A DNA stretch of 64,000 nucleotides from Bacillota bacterium (GCA_017460805.1 JAFUAF010000064.1:28050-92049); one strand, 5' to 3'; positions 9,901 through 17,729 are shown, counted from the first letter of the stretch. Notes: generated by a model not told the origin, from the sequence alone. Program-made: numbers and translations.

Positions 9901-10137
9901 GAAACTTGTGTAAAACTTGAGGGAAAAACATCAATAGTTGTAAATGCACCTTCCGCAGGTAAGCTTTATGTCGTATTCGGTACAGACGATACAAAATATA
10001 ATTTAAAACTTGACGGCGTGAAGAAAACAGGTACGGCTACGGGCGGCTGCGGACTTCTTGTGCTTGACCTTAAAGAAGGTAAGAACACTATCACAAAAGC
10101 CGATACGGGCAACATTTTCTACATGAGTTTTGAATAA
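6955..10137 (+). CDS. Secreted PL1 pectate lyase with dockerin
   Basis: Cleaves polygalacturonate by beta-elimination outside the cell. The 1060 residues read in order: signal peptide (1 to about 42), FnIII-like domain (about 43-135), PL1 right-handed beta-helix (about 150-500), acidic Thr-rich linker, a beta-sandwich module (about 625-850), a type I dockerin (GDVNGDGNVDAADAKLILKH from about 858, second loop CNGDDVLDILDVQFILK), a GGGEQ-rich linker and a C-terminal beta module. The PL1 signatures are DGSIDIKANSQFVTVSY, YHHNWFDH and HPRIR (residues 370-374, the conserved Arg region). The architecture closely parallels the lyase at 36640. The internal dockerin followed by another module is less common. 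A GGAGGAGAAAGG ribosome site precedes ATG. Confidence 0.93.
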   Translation: MKKYMKKVTASFLAVALAAGTLSVNAPVPVLDRIAPVSVEAASSYILEQSGWLESAYVRWTTVPDATGFEAYVKSTSASTWTKLDNELIRKYPTYFRADALGLKAGTYQMKIVPYINGEKDESKAFTTDDLTVVAHDRSGSAFAEKSYFSSAPGAYDMNGELKSGAQVIYVTAENAKTVTAQIQTSSSGKETLKGLQAILKGKEKGLDATPLDIRIIGTITADDVDYFESSAEGIQIKGKGYTEMNVTIEGVGDDASVSGFGFLVRNAGNIEFRNFAVMAFMDDGISLDTKNGDIWLHNMDVFYGSTGGDSDQAKGDGSIDIKANSQFVTVSYCHFWDSGKSSLCGMKSESGPNYITYHHNWFDHSDSRHPRIRTMSVHVYNNFFDGNSKYGVGAALNSNAFVESNYFKNCKYPMLISRQGNDMNDGKGTFSGENGGIIKAYNNKIEGATGYKPYASSDGVDFDAYEVSSRNETVPSSVTTKQGGNAYSNFDTNATAYLGVDAGDVDDVDSVESIVTKYAGVQGSAFISDSAKSKYTALTDSKSYDVDSSLKSYIVSYSSPVVKIGGLESGGEVAEETTNNETVTETTTASQSQGETPTKVTEAPVEITTAESVLDYNIEVPYNNGYNFSGYSGYMVYDQKGSKVAYTTLREKKVVVDEDGNEVKVDGKVQYAEKDISYDEFEGEPEDAGVLVENGKATVVDNDGIVMVKINLPYEAPADKYAVSGSFTPSVQGSNWTIMQLYDETADKEYCGIRANGSKKYCIRLGTDNDNMTDMGITSAANTKVDYRIIIDKNATENNVTFKLTQGSSSSEKSVTVPDADKINMLRFVTATSGKRNVVVDNVKVYDANDIVTGGSGDVNGDGNVDAADAKLILKHISGIAIPAETKFDVTQANCNGDDVLDILDVQFILKNQSSGGGEQGGGEQGGGETSLVAGVTVPTSNAQWFDGTFVIGTSQDDGIYTIAANSGTEKGYAVVNGTKTETCVKLEGKTSIVVNAPSAGKLYVVFGTDDTKYNLKLDGVKKTGTATGGCGLLVLDLKEGKNTITKADTGNIFYMSFE

Positions 10138-10153
10138 TTTTATATTAAAATAT

Positions 10154-10178
10154 GGGGACAATTAACAAAATTGTCCCC
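10154..10178 (+). terminator. Hairpin after pectate lyase gene
   Basis: GGGGACAATT and AATTGTCCCC form a 10-bp stem 16 bases after the stop. No T-run follows, so termination may be weak. Confidence 0.5.
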
Positions 10179-10203
10179 AATTACAAAAAATTTATAAAAA
10201 TAC

Positions 10204-10232
10204 TTGCATTTCAGATATTTCAATGATATAAT
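10204..10232 (+). promoter_or_regulatory. Promoter of cohesin operon
   Basis: TTGCAT, 17-base spacer, TATAAT, upstream of the GGAGG ribosome site at 10261. Confidence 0.75.
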
Positions 10233-10272
10233 AACCATAGGTGTATTTTATAAAAAAATAAGGAGGTAAAAT

Positions 10273-11085
10273 ATGAAATTCAAGACAATTTTAGGTGCAG
10301 CTATTGCACTTGGTACTATTATGCTTGCTTCGGTAACTGCTCATGCGGCTACTTATTCAGCTGCTGCTGTTTCGGGCGGCGCAGGTCAGACAGTTTTGGT
10401 TCCTATCACTGTTAAGGCCGATACTACAAGCGTAAATACCGTAAACGGCTACATAATCGAAGCTACATACGATGCTTCTCTTGCATCTGTTGTACAGCTT
10501 GGCGATGCTACAAACCAGAGCCTTATCACTTCCGATGATGCCGATTATACATCTCAGTTAAGCAAAGCGGCTTCGGATGATTTTGCTGTACCCGGTACAT
10601 TCTCAAATGACGGCGTATTCGTAAGCGGCAACCTTACAAGCGGTAATTCCGGCAAGGCTGTTGTGGCTTGGGCTAACGCTTCCGCTAAGACAGTTACAGA
10701 CGAGCAGACACTTGCTTATCTTGCATTTACTGTTGCCGATGAGGTTGGCTCCGCAACAGAGATCCCTGTTACTATCACTCTTAAACAGCTCTCTGCTGAT
10801 GGTACAAGCGCAAACGATACAGCTAATACGGTTCAAGGTACTATCAACCTTGCATCTGTTCTTCTCGGCGATGTAAACGGCGATGGTTCCGTAACACTTG
10901 GCGATGCTACAGTTATTATGAAGCACAAGGGCGGTGTTGAAGGTTTTGCAACACTTACAGAGACACAGCAGACTGCTGCTGATGTTAACCTTGACGGTGC
11001 TGTAACACTTGGCGATGCAACAATTATTATGAAGCACAAGGGTGGCGTTGAAGGTTATGAAACTTTGCCACACACAGGCAAATAA
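10273..11085 (+). CDS. Secreted cohesin-dockerin protein
   Basis: This 270-residue protein is a possible adaptor of a cellulosome-like complex. Signal peptide 1 to about 25 (cleavage after AHA). A cohesin-like beta-sandwich covers about 30-195, with AGQTVLVPITVKAD and the TYDASLASV segment typical of cohesins, and LAYLAFTVAD near the end. The type I dockerin at about 200-262 has two near-identical loops, GDVNGDGSVTLGDATVIMKH and ADVNLDGAVTLGDATIIMKH. Having one of each domain allows chain-like assembly or bridging. It is first in a three-gene unit with 11098 and 12066. Binding specificity cannot be read from the sequence. Confidence 0.85.
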   Translation: MKFKTILGAAIALGTIMLASVTAHAATYSAAAVSGGAGQTVLVPITVKADTTSVNTVNGYIIEATYDASLASVVQLGDATNQSLITSDDADYTSQLSKAASDDFAVPGTFSNDGVFVSGNLTSGNSGKAVVAWANASAKTVTDEQTLAYLAFTVADEVGSATEIPVTITLKQLSADGTSANDTANTVQGTINLASVLLGDVNGDGSVTLGDATVIMKHKGGVEGFATLTETQQTAADVNLDGAVTLGDATIIMKHKGGVEGYETLPHTGK

Positions 11086-11097
11086 TTAGGAGGTAAA

Positions 11098-12045
11098 ATG
11101 ATGAAATTAAATAAGTTTATCTGCGCAGCACTTACAGTTGGTGCAGTAGTATTTTCCGCAGGCAGCGTTTTTGCAGCTGATACTGTAAAAATCGGCGGCC
11201 CGATAGATTTAACCACAGGCGAGGCAGCAACCGATCTTGTAAAGGATCAGGTTATCCTTGTTCCCGTTGACATTACAACAGAATCAGGCGCTACAGAGTC
11301 TGTAGAGTTCTATGCTACATACGATACAAGCGTTTTAACACCCGGTTTTGCCGATGTTTATGAAGATGCAAATGCTGATACGGCATCTGCACTCGAAAGC
11401 TACGGCGATGTTATATTAGATGCAAATACAGAGTCGATTGCAACAGCTGTAGGTGCATTTAAGTGGACTTCCGGCAAAAAGAATCTTATTGGCGATACTG
11501 CATATATCGGTAACCCCGCGGCTCCCGGTCAGACTGTATCTCTTATGGTAGCAGCAGCAAAGACATTCTCTACTACTGCTGATGCTGACTTCTATCTTGT
11601 ATTCACAGTTAAGGCTGCTCCCGCAAGTGATGCATTAAATACAAAGCTTGTTGATGCTGTTGCTGATAAGATCAACATCAATGACGCAGGTTACAGCAAG
11701 ACTGAAAACTCAACAGAAGCTAAGGCAAACGCTTGTGCAGGCGCTTTCAAGATCACTATTGATTCTACAACAGTTCCTAAGTATGTTCATGCTCTTTATG
11801 TTAGCTTTGACGACGGAGTAACAAAGCAGGGCATCACTCAGTATGTTACATCCGATGACAAGACTTATGACTTCCCTGTAAGAGTTAAATCTACACAGAG
11901 CGGTTCTGTAACAGCTAAACTTTACGCTGATCTTGGTACAACAGCTGATACTGTTAGCGATGCAGGCGTTGAGATCGGTACTGTAAATGTAGATCTTTCG
12001 GGTACAGCAACTGATTATGCAGCTGCAAGCGTAACTGTAGAATAA
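11098..12045 (+). CDS. Secreted cohesin-like protein
   Basis: This 315-residue secreted protein has a signal peptide ending near AFA (residue 26). The first part, VKDQVILVPVDITTESGATE with VEFYATYDTSVLTP, resembles the opening strands of a cohesin or similar beta-sandwich, and FYLVFTVKAAP matches the later strand. A second beta domain follows (about residues 220-315, beginning near KYVHALYVSFDDG). There is no dockerin or anchor. It lies 12 bases after the cohesin-dockerin gene with a TTAGGAGG ribosome site. Cohesin identity is an inference from pattern; it may instead be a related surface-structure module. Confidence 0.65.
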   Translation: MMKLNKFICAALTVGAVVFSAGSVFAADTVKIGGPIDLTTGEAATDLVKDQVILVPVDITTESGATESVEFYATYDTSVLTPGFADVYEDANADTASALESYGDVILDANTESIATAVGAFKWTSGKKNLIGDTAYIGNPAAPGQTVSLMVAAAKTFSTTADADFYLVFTVKAAPASDALNTKLVDAVADKININDAGYSKTENSTEAKANACAGAFKITIDSTTVPKYVHALYVSFDDGVTKQGITQYVTSDDKTYDFPVRVKSTQSGSVTAKLYADLGTTADTVSDAGVEIGTVNVDLSGTATDYAAASVTVE

Positions 12046-12065
12046 TTAACGGGAGGTATAATAGA

Positions 12066-12194
12066 ATGAAAACATATACAAAGCCCGAAATAACTGTTTC
12101 GGTTATTCGTAATACAGATTCCATTCTTGTAAGCGGTGGTATCGTTACAACTAAGTTCCAAAAAGACAAGGGTTATTCCGAAGTTAATTTCTGA
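12066..12194 (+). CDS. Short peptide with PEI...SIL pattern (copy 2)
   Basis: A 42-residue product beginning MKTYTKPEITVSVIRNTDS and continuing ILVSGG, with a basic tail. It shares the pattern and gene layout of the peptide at 5629: GGGAGG ribosome site 10 bases before ATG, a secreted-protein gene 20 bases upstream and a strong terminator downstream. No export signal, Cys or transmembrane segment. Function unknown. Confidence 0.7.
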   Translation: MKTYTKPEITVSVIRNTDSILVSGGIVTTKFQKDKGYSEVNF

Positions 12195-12210
12195 TAAAAC
12201 TCTTAAACTC

Positions 12211-12243
12211 ACACCCGTATGCGAAAGCATACGGGTGTTTTTT
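12211..12243 (+). terminator. Intrinsic terminator of cohesin operon
   Basis: ACACCCGTATGC and GCATACGGGTGT form a 12-bp stem with a GAAA tetraloop, followed by a T-run. Confidence 0.95.
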
Positions 12244-12261
12244 CGTTTGTACGTTTTATAC

Positions 12262-12321
12262 GAGACAGGGGGACGGTTATATCTGTCCCGCAGGGGACAG
12301 TAGAACCGTCCCCCCTGTCTC
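12262..12321. repeat. REP-like palindrome, copy 2
   Basis: Sixty bases with arms GAGACAGGGGGACGGTT and AACCGTCCCCCCTGTCTC and an inner CTGTCCC/GGGACAG arm. It matches 44382-44441 almost base for base, but with the central loop in the opposite sense. Confidence 0.85.
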
Positions 12322-12340
12322 TAAGTAACTATTTATTGGA
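12322..12340 (+). repeat. 19-base direct repeat, copy 1
   Basis: TAAGTAACTATTTATTGGA is found here directly next to the REP palindrome and again at 14166-14184. The two copies bracket the VTC/DUF4956 gene pair. Confidence 0.7.
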
Positions 12341-12522
12341 ATTTGGCGGGGTGTTGTGGCTATAGCAGAGGACTTCTATCCCTCTGCGAATGCTTTTTAT
12401 ACTAACATTATTTTAGCTTAAAATTCACTCATTTTTAAATTATCTCTAATGACACTCTAATTTGCGGGCGGTATACTGTGTTCAACAAGTTAAGAAAAAC
12501 ACACATTCAAGGAGTGATATAT

Positions 12523-13263
12523 ATGGCAATAGAGGTATTCAACAGATATGAAACAAAATTTCTTCTGAACCGCGCACAGTTTGAGGCAATGCAAAGGGCT
12601 ATCGCGGACAAAACCATTCCCGACAAATACTGTATAGACGGCAAATTCTACACTATATGCAACGTCTACTACGACACACCCGACAACGAGCTTATAAGAC
12701 GTTCTCTTTCAAAGCCCGTATACAAGGAAAAGCTGAGATTAAGAAGCTACGGCACACCAAAACTCGGCACACCCGTATTTCTTGAGATAAAAAAGAAATA
12801 CGACCACATAGTCAACAAACGCCGCACGACCATAGGTCTTGAATCGGCAAAGATGCTGACGGAGCACCTTATCCGCCCCGAGCATCTTTCATACGCAAAC
12901 GAACAGGTAATGGACGAACTTTACTACTTTGTACAGATTTATAATCCATTGCAGCCCAAAGTCTATCTTGCATACGACAGACAGGCATATGCGGGCATAG
13001 AGGACAGCGAGCTTCGCATTACCTTTGATAAGAATATCCGCACCAGACGCTATGACGTGGGTCTGGAATACGGCGACTACGGCAGACAGCTTTTAAACGA
13101 GGGTGTCTGGCTTATGGAAATAAAATGCGCGGGTGCAATGCCCTTGTGGCTGACAGATGTTTTAAGTAAAAACAAGATCTATAAAACATCATTTTCAAAA
13201 TACGGTACGGAATACAAACAATACTTAGCAGGCAAAGATACAGGAGTGAAGATATATGCTTAA
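12523..13263 (+). CDS. VTC-domain polyphosphate polymerase-like protein
   Basis: The sequence matches the VTC catalytic tunnel fold: NRYETKFLLNRAQFEAM at the N-terminus, VYYDTPDNELIRRSL, KEKLRLRSYG, VFLEIKKKYDHIVNKRR (basic residues lining the tunnel) and LMEIKC near the C-terminus. Known relatives make or use polyphosphate on a triphosphate-tunnel scaffold. ATG at 12523 is chosen because it follows AAGGAGTGATAT; an upstream TTG at 12478 lacks a ribosome site. The gene overlaps the DUF4956 membrane gene by 8 bases, a pairing common in Firmicutes. The 246-residue product is soluble. Confidence 0.85.
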   Translation: MAIEVFNRYETKFLLNRAQFEAMQRAIADKTIPDKYCIDGKFYTICNVYYDTPDNELIRRSLSKPVYKEKLRLRSYGTPKLGTPVFLEIKKKYDHIVNKRRTTIGLESAKMLTEHLIRPEHLSYANEQVMDELYYFVQIYNPLQPKVYLAYDRQAYAGIEDSELRITFDKNIRTRRYDVGLEYGDYGRQLLNEGVWLMEIKCAGAMPLWLTDVLSKNKIYKTSFSKYGTEYKQYLAGKDTGVKIYA

Positions 13264-13942
13264 TTTAACAGAGATTTTAACACAGAACATGACAGCCGTT
13301 TCTGCGGCACAGGTACTTATAACTATAGCTTTTACGGTGGTATTGGGGCTTCTGATAGGCTTTACATACTACAAGACGACAGCCGCAAGCGACTACTCGC
13401 AGGCGCTGTTCAATACAATGGTAATGCTTCCCATACTTATTTCGCTGATCATTCTTTTTATCGGCAGCAATGTTGCAGGCGCTTTCAGCCTTGCGGGTGC
13501 ATTCTCGATAATCCGTTTCAGAAGTGCACCGGGCAACCCTAAAGACATCAGCTACGTCCTTTTTGCGGTAGCTGCAGGTCTTGCATGCGGTATAGGCTTT
13601 TATATATATGCACTGCTTTTTACGGCTGTTATCTGCGTACTTATCGCAGTTTTCAAGGCAGTAAAACTCGGTGTTCCCAAGGCAACAAATTATCTGCTTA
13701 AGATCACTATCCCCGAAAACCTCAATTTTGCAGGCATTTTCGACCCTATCCTTGACGAGTACGCTAAGGACTACTCACTCACAAAGGTAAAAACAGCCGA
13801 TATGGGCAGTGTGTTTGAGTTAAGCTATGACATAGTGCTCCCAAACGGCACAAACACCAAAGAATTTATGGATAAAGTAAGGACAAGAAACGGCAACCTT
13901 ACCGTGCTTTTAAGCCTTGCATCCACAAAGACGGATTTTTAA
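13256..13942 (+). CDS. DUF4956 membrane protein
   Basis: A 228-residue membrane protein with about four transmembrane segments between residues 15 and 135, then a cytoplasmic alpha/beta domain. Motifs AGAFSIIRFRSAPGNPKDIS and GLACGIGFY fit DUF4956, which is nearly always encoded beside a VTC-domain protein. It probably forms the membrane partner of the upstream protein. Role unproven. Confidence 0.85.
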   Translation: MLNLTEILTQNMTAVSAAQVLITIAFTVVLGLLIGFTYYKTTAASDYSQALFNTMVMLPILISLIILFIGSNVAGAFSLAGAFSIIRFRSAPGNPKDISYVLFAVAAGLACGIGFYIYALLFTAVICVLIAVFKAVKLGVPKATNYLLKITIPENLNFAGIFDPILDEYAKDYSLTKVKTADMGSVFELSYDIVLPNGTNTKEFMDKVRTRNGNLTVLLSLASTKTDF

Positions 13943-13979
13943 ATTGCTATCCCCCAATATTATATATTTTTCCCTTTCC

Positions 13980-14021
13980 AACGGGGATGCCGCACTTGTA
14001 TGGTGCGGCATCTCCGTTTTT
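13980..14021 (+). terminator. Intrinsic terminator after DUF4956 gene
   Basis: A 15-bp stem (AACGGGGATGCCGCAC and its complement with one mismatch) followed by TTTTT. The DNA from 14022 to 14184 holds an AAAGCAAAAGTGTG-type inverted repeat and short GCGCGAAGCGCG hairpins, but no gene. Confidence 0.85.
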
Positions 14022-14165
14022 GCAATGGTTTGAAAAATTGGAATTTAACACACTTTTGCTTTTATAAAAGCAAAAGTGTGTTGGAGCACGGGACTGGGAG
14101 TTGAGCGCGAAGCGCGATACGATTCCCGTGCGACCACTACAACGCGCTTGCGCGCCACTTGTTTA

Positions 14166-14184
14166 TAAGTAACTATTTATTGGA
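14166..14184 (+). repeat. 19-base direct repeat, copy 2
   Basis: Exact second copy of TAAGTAACTATTTATTGGA (first at 12322-12340), directly upstream of the nudC promoter. Confidence 0.7.
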
Positions 14185-14213
14185 TTGATATTTCCTTGTA
14201 TGTGTGATAAAAT
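14185..14213 (+). promoter_or_regulatory. nudC promoter
   Basis: TTGATA, 17-base spacer, TAAAAT, 31 bases before the start codon. Confidence 0.7.
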
Positions 14214-14243
14214 ATTCTTAAAGCTTTTTAAGGAGGGTCAATT

Positions 14244-15071
14244 ATGATACAGGATATAGCGCCGCATAAATACCATGTGGAATATACGCCGTGTGCGCCG
14301 ACTGCCGAAGATATACTGCTTATTTTCAAGGGGAACAGCATCCTTGTGCGCGAGGAAAACAACAGAACATGGTTCCCGTCCGTGGGCGGCTTTGATATAA
14401 AAAACAACCCCGTATTTTTGTTTAAAATAGACGATATGAATATTTTTATGACCGATGTTGACGAGGGTGTGAGATTTGAGGGCTGGGACTTTGTCAAGCC
14501 CGAGTATTTCCGCACGGCTGCGCCCCATTGGAAGGCTTTTGCGGGCATAACGGCCGTACAGCTGCATCGCTGGTATGCGGAAAATAAATTCTGCTCACGC
14601 TGCGGCGCCAAAATGAAGCGCGGCACACATGAACGCTCGGTTATCTGTACAAGCTGCGGCAAGACGGTCTATCCGCGCATTTCTCCCTGTGTTATCGTGG
14701 CACTGACGGACAATGACCGCATAATGCTGACAAAATACAGCACAAACCACAGCGCTTACAGACGATATTCGCTTATAGCGGGCTATAACGAGGTAGGGGA
14801 GACTCTGGAGGACACTGTCCGCCGCGAGGTAATGGAGGAAGTGGGGCTGAAAGTCAAAAATATAAGATATTTTAAAAATCAGCCATGGTCTTTCAGCGAT
14901 ACCCTGCTTGTGGGCTTTTTCTGCGAACTTGACGGCAAGGACACTCCGAAAATAGACAGCGAGGAACTTTCCGAAGCGACATGGTTCAAGCGCAGCGATA
15001 TCCCCGCCACACAGTCGCTTATCAGCCTTACAAACACCATGATAGAACATTTCAGAAATAACGGCAGTTAA
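14244..15071 (+). CDS. nudC: NADH pyrophosphatase / NAD-RNA decapping hydrolase
   Basis: Hydrolyses NAD(H) to NMN(H) and AMP, and in characterised relatives removes NAD caps from RNA. The 275 residues contain a zinc ribbon (CSRCG near 117 and CTSCG near 134), the Nudix box GYNEVGETLEDTVRREVMEE then VGL (about 181-203), and the NudC-specific QPWSF segment near 214 (SQPWPFPxS in the family). GGAGG ribosome site. The gene is 11 bases before the LysR gene and likely cotranscribed with it. Confidence 0.93.
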   Translation: MIQDIAPHKYHVEYTPCAPTAEDILLIFKGNSILVREENNRTWFPSVGGFDIKNNPVFLFKIDDMNIFMTDVDEGVRFEGWDFVKPEYFRTAAPHWKAFAGITAVQLHRWYAENKFCSRCGAKMKRGTHERSVICTSCGKTVYPRISPCVIVALTDNDRIMLTKYSTNHSAYRRYSLIAGYNEVGETLEDTVRREVMEEVGLKVKNIRYFKNQPWSFSDTLLVGFFCELDGKDTPKIDSEELSEATWFKRSDIPATQSLISLTNTMIEHFRNNGS

Positions 15072-15082
15072 GAGGTGCATTT

Positions 15083-15982
15083 ATGACATTACAGCAGCTA
15101 AAATACGCAATAACCATAGCCGACAGCGGCTCTATGAATGAGGCGGCAAAGCGGCTTTTTATCTCACAGCCGAGCCTTTCGGGCACGATACGCGAACTGG
15201 AGGACGAACTCGGTCTTGATATTTTTCTGCGCTCCAACCGCGGTATAACCATTACCCCCGAGGGCGAGGAATTTCTGGGCTATGCAAGACAGGTCTGCGA
15301 GCAGTACAGCCTGCTTGAGGACAAGTATGTCGGCAAACAAAGCAAAAAGCGCTTCAGCGTTTCCATGCAGCATTATTCCTTTGCCGTAAAGGCCTTTGTG
15401 GAGACTATAAAACTGACCGACAGCGACGAGTACGAATTTGCGGTGCACGAGACCCGTACCTACGAGATAATCGACAATGTAAAGACCTTTAAAAGCGAAC
15501 TTGGCGTTATCTACATAAGCGATTTTAACCGCCGCGTGCTGACTAAGCTTTTAAGCGAAAACAGCCTTGAATTTACGCCGCTTTTTGACTGCGATACCTA
15601 TGTTTACCTTTGGTCGGGTCATCCCCTTGCGAAAAAAAGCATCATCACTATGGATGAATTGCAGGACTATCCCTGCCTTGCCTTCGACCAGGGCAAAAAC
15701 AGCTTTTTCCTTGCCGAAGAAGTGAAAAGCACCTTTGAATATAAGCGAATTATCAAGGCAAATGACCGCGCTACCATGCTCAATATGATGATCGGCCTTA
15801 ACGGCTATACCCTTTGCTCGGGCATCATCTGCGCCGAACTCAACGGCGACGACTATGTTGCCGTCCCCCTTAAAGAAAACGAAAAAATGACTATAGGCTA
15901 TATAAAACGCAAAGGCAGCTCCCTTAGCCATATAGCAGGCATCTATATAGAAGAACTGCAAAAGTACGGCCTTGTTCTTTAA
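15083..15982 (+). CDS. LysR-family transcriptional regulator
   Basis: A 299-residue regulator with the N-terminal winged helix-turn-helix (MTLQQLKYAITIADSGSMNE, then AAKRLFISQPSLSGTIRELE, residues 1-40) and a two-lobed effector domain. Coupled to nudC upstream. The ligand and targets are not apparent. Confidence 0.93.
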   Translation: MTLQQLKYAITIADSGSMNEAAKRLFISQPSLSGTIRELEDELGLDIFLRSNRGITITPEGEEFLGYARQVCEQYSLLEDKYVGKQSKKRFSVSMQHYSFAVKAFVETIKLTDSDEYEFAVHETRTYEIIDNVKTFKSELGVIYISDFNRRVLTKLLSENSLEFTPLFDCDTYVYLWSGHPLAKKSIITMDELQDYPCLAFDQGKNSFFLAEEVKSTFEYKRIIKANDRATMLNMMIGLNGYTLCSGIICAELNGDDYVAVPLKENEKMTIGYIKRKGSSLSHIAGIYIEELQKYGLVL

Positions 15983-16031
15983 CTTTTCCGTACCGTATTC
16001 AACATTTTTTTGCCCCGTATTCAAAAAATCA

Positions 16032-16060
16032 TTGACAACAGCACACTTTTAAGGTATAAT
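16032..16060 (+). promoter_or_regulatory. tRNA-Thr promoter
   Basis: TTGACA, 17-base spacer, TATAAT, 17 bases before the tRNA. Confidence 0.85.
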
Positions 16061-16077
16061 ATAAATGTTGACAGTCT

Positions 16078-16150
16078 GCTGATATAGCTCAGTAGGTAGA
16101 GCGCAGCATTGGTAGTGCTGAGGTCACGGGTTCGACTCCCGTTATCAGCT
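16078..16150 (+). tRNA. tRNA-Thr(GGT)
   Basis: Acceptor GCTGATA/TATCAGC, anticodon stem CAGCA/TGCTG with loop TTGGTAG giving anticodon GGT (16111-16113), and T arm CGGGTTCGACTCCCG. CCA is not encoded. It lies beside a decayed integrated element. Confidence 0.97.
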
Positions 16151-16154
16151 TACG

Positions 16155-16195
16155 AAAAACCCGCTATTCAAGCCAAGTTTGGATAGCGGGTTTTT
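16155..16195 (+). terminator. Terminator of tRNA-Thr
   Basis: AAAACCCGCTATTC pairs with GGATAGCGGGTTTTT across a 12-base loop. Confidence 0.85.
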
Positions 16196-16325
16196 GATTG
16201 CATTGAAGTTTTTATTGCTCAAAGTGTCCACAGAGTGTCCATTTGACAATTTTTTGATATTTCTCCATAAAAAAATTCGTATAGAAAAAGCATCATATTT
16301 CAGATACCTCTTCTATCCTATCGTA

Positions 16326-17729
16326 TTATTTTTCTAAAATTTTACTCACAAGCTGTATATCATTTCTACTCTTTGCAAGTTCAATTAGTTCATCGGTAAA
16401 GCCATTGATGCTGAAAAGTATATACCAAACCTTACGATTATTTTTATTCCATGTTACAGAATTTGATTTTTTTTCTAATTCTTTAAGAATATTTACTCCA
16501 ACCTTGTCTTTCCAGTATTTACATTCACCAAGGATAAGATTTTTACCCTCTGAATCAACTGCTGCTATATCTATTTCTGTTTTAGAATCCCAATATCTGC
16601 CTATTTTTGTAAAATTGAAGGGCCAAGCCCCATTTACATTCAGTTCCCACATTTTTTCTCTGCATATATCCTCATATACAAATGCTGCTTGATCAGACAC
16701 AAAACCAGCTTTGATCTTATTCATAACTATTTCACGGTGACCACTTTCAACAAAACTTAAATTGGGATAGACAAAAGCAAACCAAAATTTTATATAGTTA
16801 TCCTTTATCTTGTAAAGCCCTTTTTTACTTTTTTCTGGGTTATCCTCTGTAATAGGCACCTCTCTTTCAAGTATATCAAGGTCTATAAGCGTTTTAAGGT
16901 ATTTAGTAAGGCTTGTAGCCTTCATTTCAAGCCTTGTAGCTATTTCTGATAATTTACTGCTGCCTGATGCTATCGCCTTGATTATTGAGAAATAACTGCC
17001 TATTTCGGATACTTCCTGCTGTAAGAGAAAATGTGGCTCATCATAGAGATAGCTCGATGTATTCAATATATTTTCCTCAATAGCCTCGTATATATCTCCG
17101 CACTCTGTAAACGACTCAATATATTTCGGAACACCACCTGTAACAGCATACATCTCTACGAGTTCACGTTCAGTTTTATTTTTGAAAAAATGAGAATAGA
17201 ACTTAAAAGGTATCTGTTTCAGCCTTATCTGTGCTGTTCTTCTGCCATAAAGAGGACTGCTGTAGGATAGTGTTTGAGATTCCATCATGGATATCAACGA
17301 ACCACACAGGATGACCATGACCTGCTTATCTTTCAATATTTCTTCCCATATTCTCTGAAAAACAGAGGGGAAAGCAGGATCTGATTTTCCTATATACTGA
17401 AACTCATCTATCACTATAACAGGTTTTGTCTCAAAGTTTGTGTTTATGATAGCCTTAAAAATCGCATCCCAGCTAAGTGAATTTGCTTCTAATAATAGCT
17501 CATTATTGATAAATTCTGATGTTCTGTTCTTGAAGTTTGTTCTGTTTTGCAGTTCCGATTCTTCACTTGCAAGAAAGAATAAAGCTTTTTTATCCCTAAT
17601 AAACTCGGATATAAGCGTGGTCTTTCCAACTCTTCTTCGTCCATACAGTATCACCAGTGATGAACCGCTTCTGTTATATTCTTTTTGTAAAGTTGATAAT
17701 TCTTGTTTTCTATCTATAAACTCGGTCAT
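16326..17729 (-). CDS. AAA ATPase with DUF234 nuclease-like C-terminus
   Basis: A 467-residue protein of the archaeal-type ATPase/DUF234 family. Walker A GRRRVGKTT is at residues 30-38, Walker B PVIVIDEFQY near 108, and a sensor-like CGSLISMM segment near 145. A winged-helix stretch (SKLSEIATRLEMKATSLTKY) follows near 270. The C-terminal DUF234 segment holds EIDIAAVDSEG and LGECKYW, a D...E.K pattern like PD-(D/E)xK nucleases. The ATG at 17729 follows AAAGGGGTGAT; a longer upstream start is less likely. The gene is more AT-rich than its neighbours and lies between tRNA-Thr and an integrase remnant, so it is probably cargo of a lost mobile element. Biological role of the family is unclear. Confidence 0.85.
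   Translation of the reverse strand: MTEFIDRKQELSTLQKEYNRSGSSLVILYGRRRVGKTTLISEFIRDKKALFFLASEESELQNRTNFKNRTSEFINNELLLEANSLSWDAIFKAIINTNFETKPVIVIDEFQYIGKSDPAFPSVFQRIWEEILKDKQVMVILCGSLISMMESQTLSYSSPLYGRRTAQIRLKQIPFKFYSHFFKNKTERELVEMYAVTGGVPKYIESFTECGDIYEAIEENILNTSSYLYDEPHFLLQQEVSEIGSYFSIIKAIASGSSKLSEIATRLEMKATSLTKYLKTLIDLDILEREVPITEDNPEKSKKGLYKIKDNYIKFWFAFVYPNLSFVESGHREIVMNKIKAGFVSDQAAFVYEDICREKMWELNVNGAWPFNFTKIGRYWDSKTEIDIAAVDSEGKNLILGECKYWKDKVGVNILKELEKKSNSVTWNKNNRKVWYILFSINGFTDELIELAKSRNDIQLVSKILEK

Noticed and set aside
11059..11085. LPHTG near the end of the cohesin-dockerin protein as a sortase motif
   Set aside because: It is at the very end, with no following hydrophobic segment or basic tail, so sortase anchoring is not supported.
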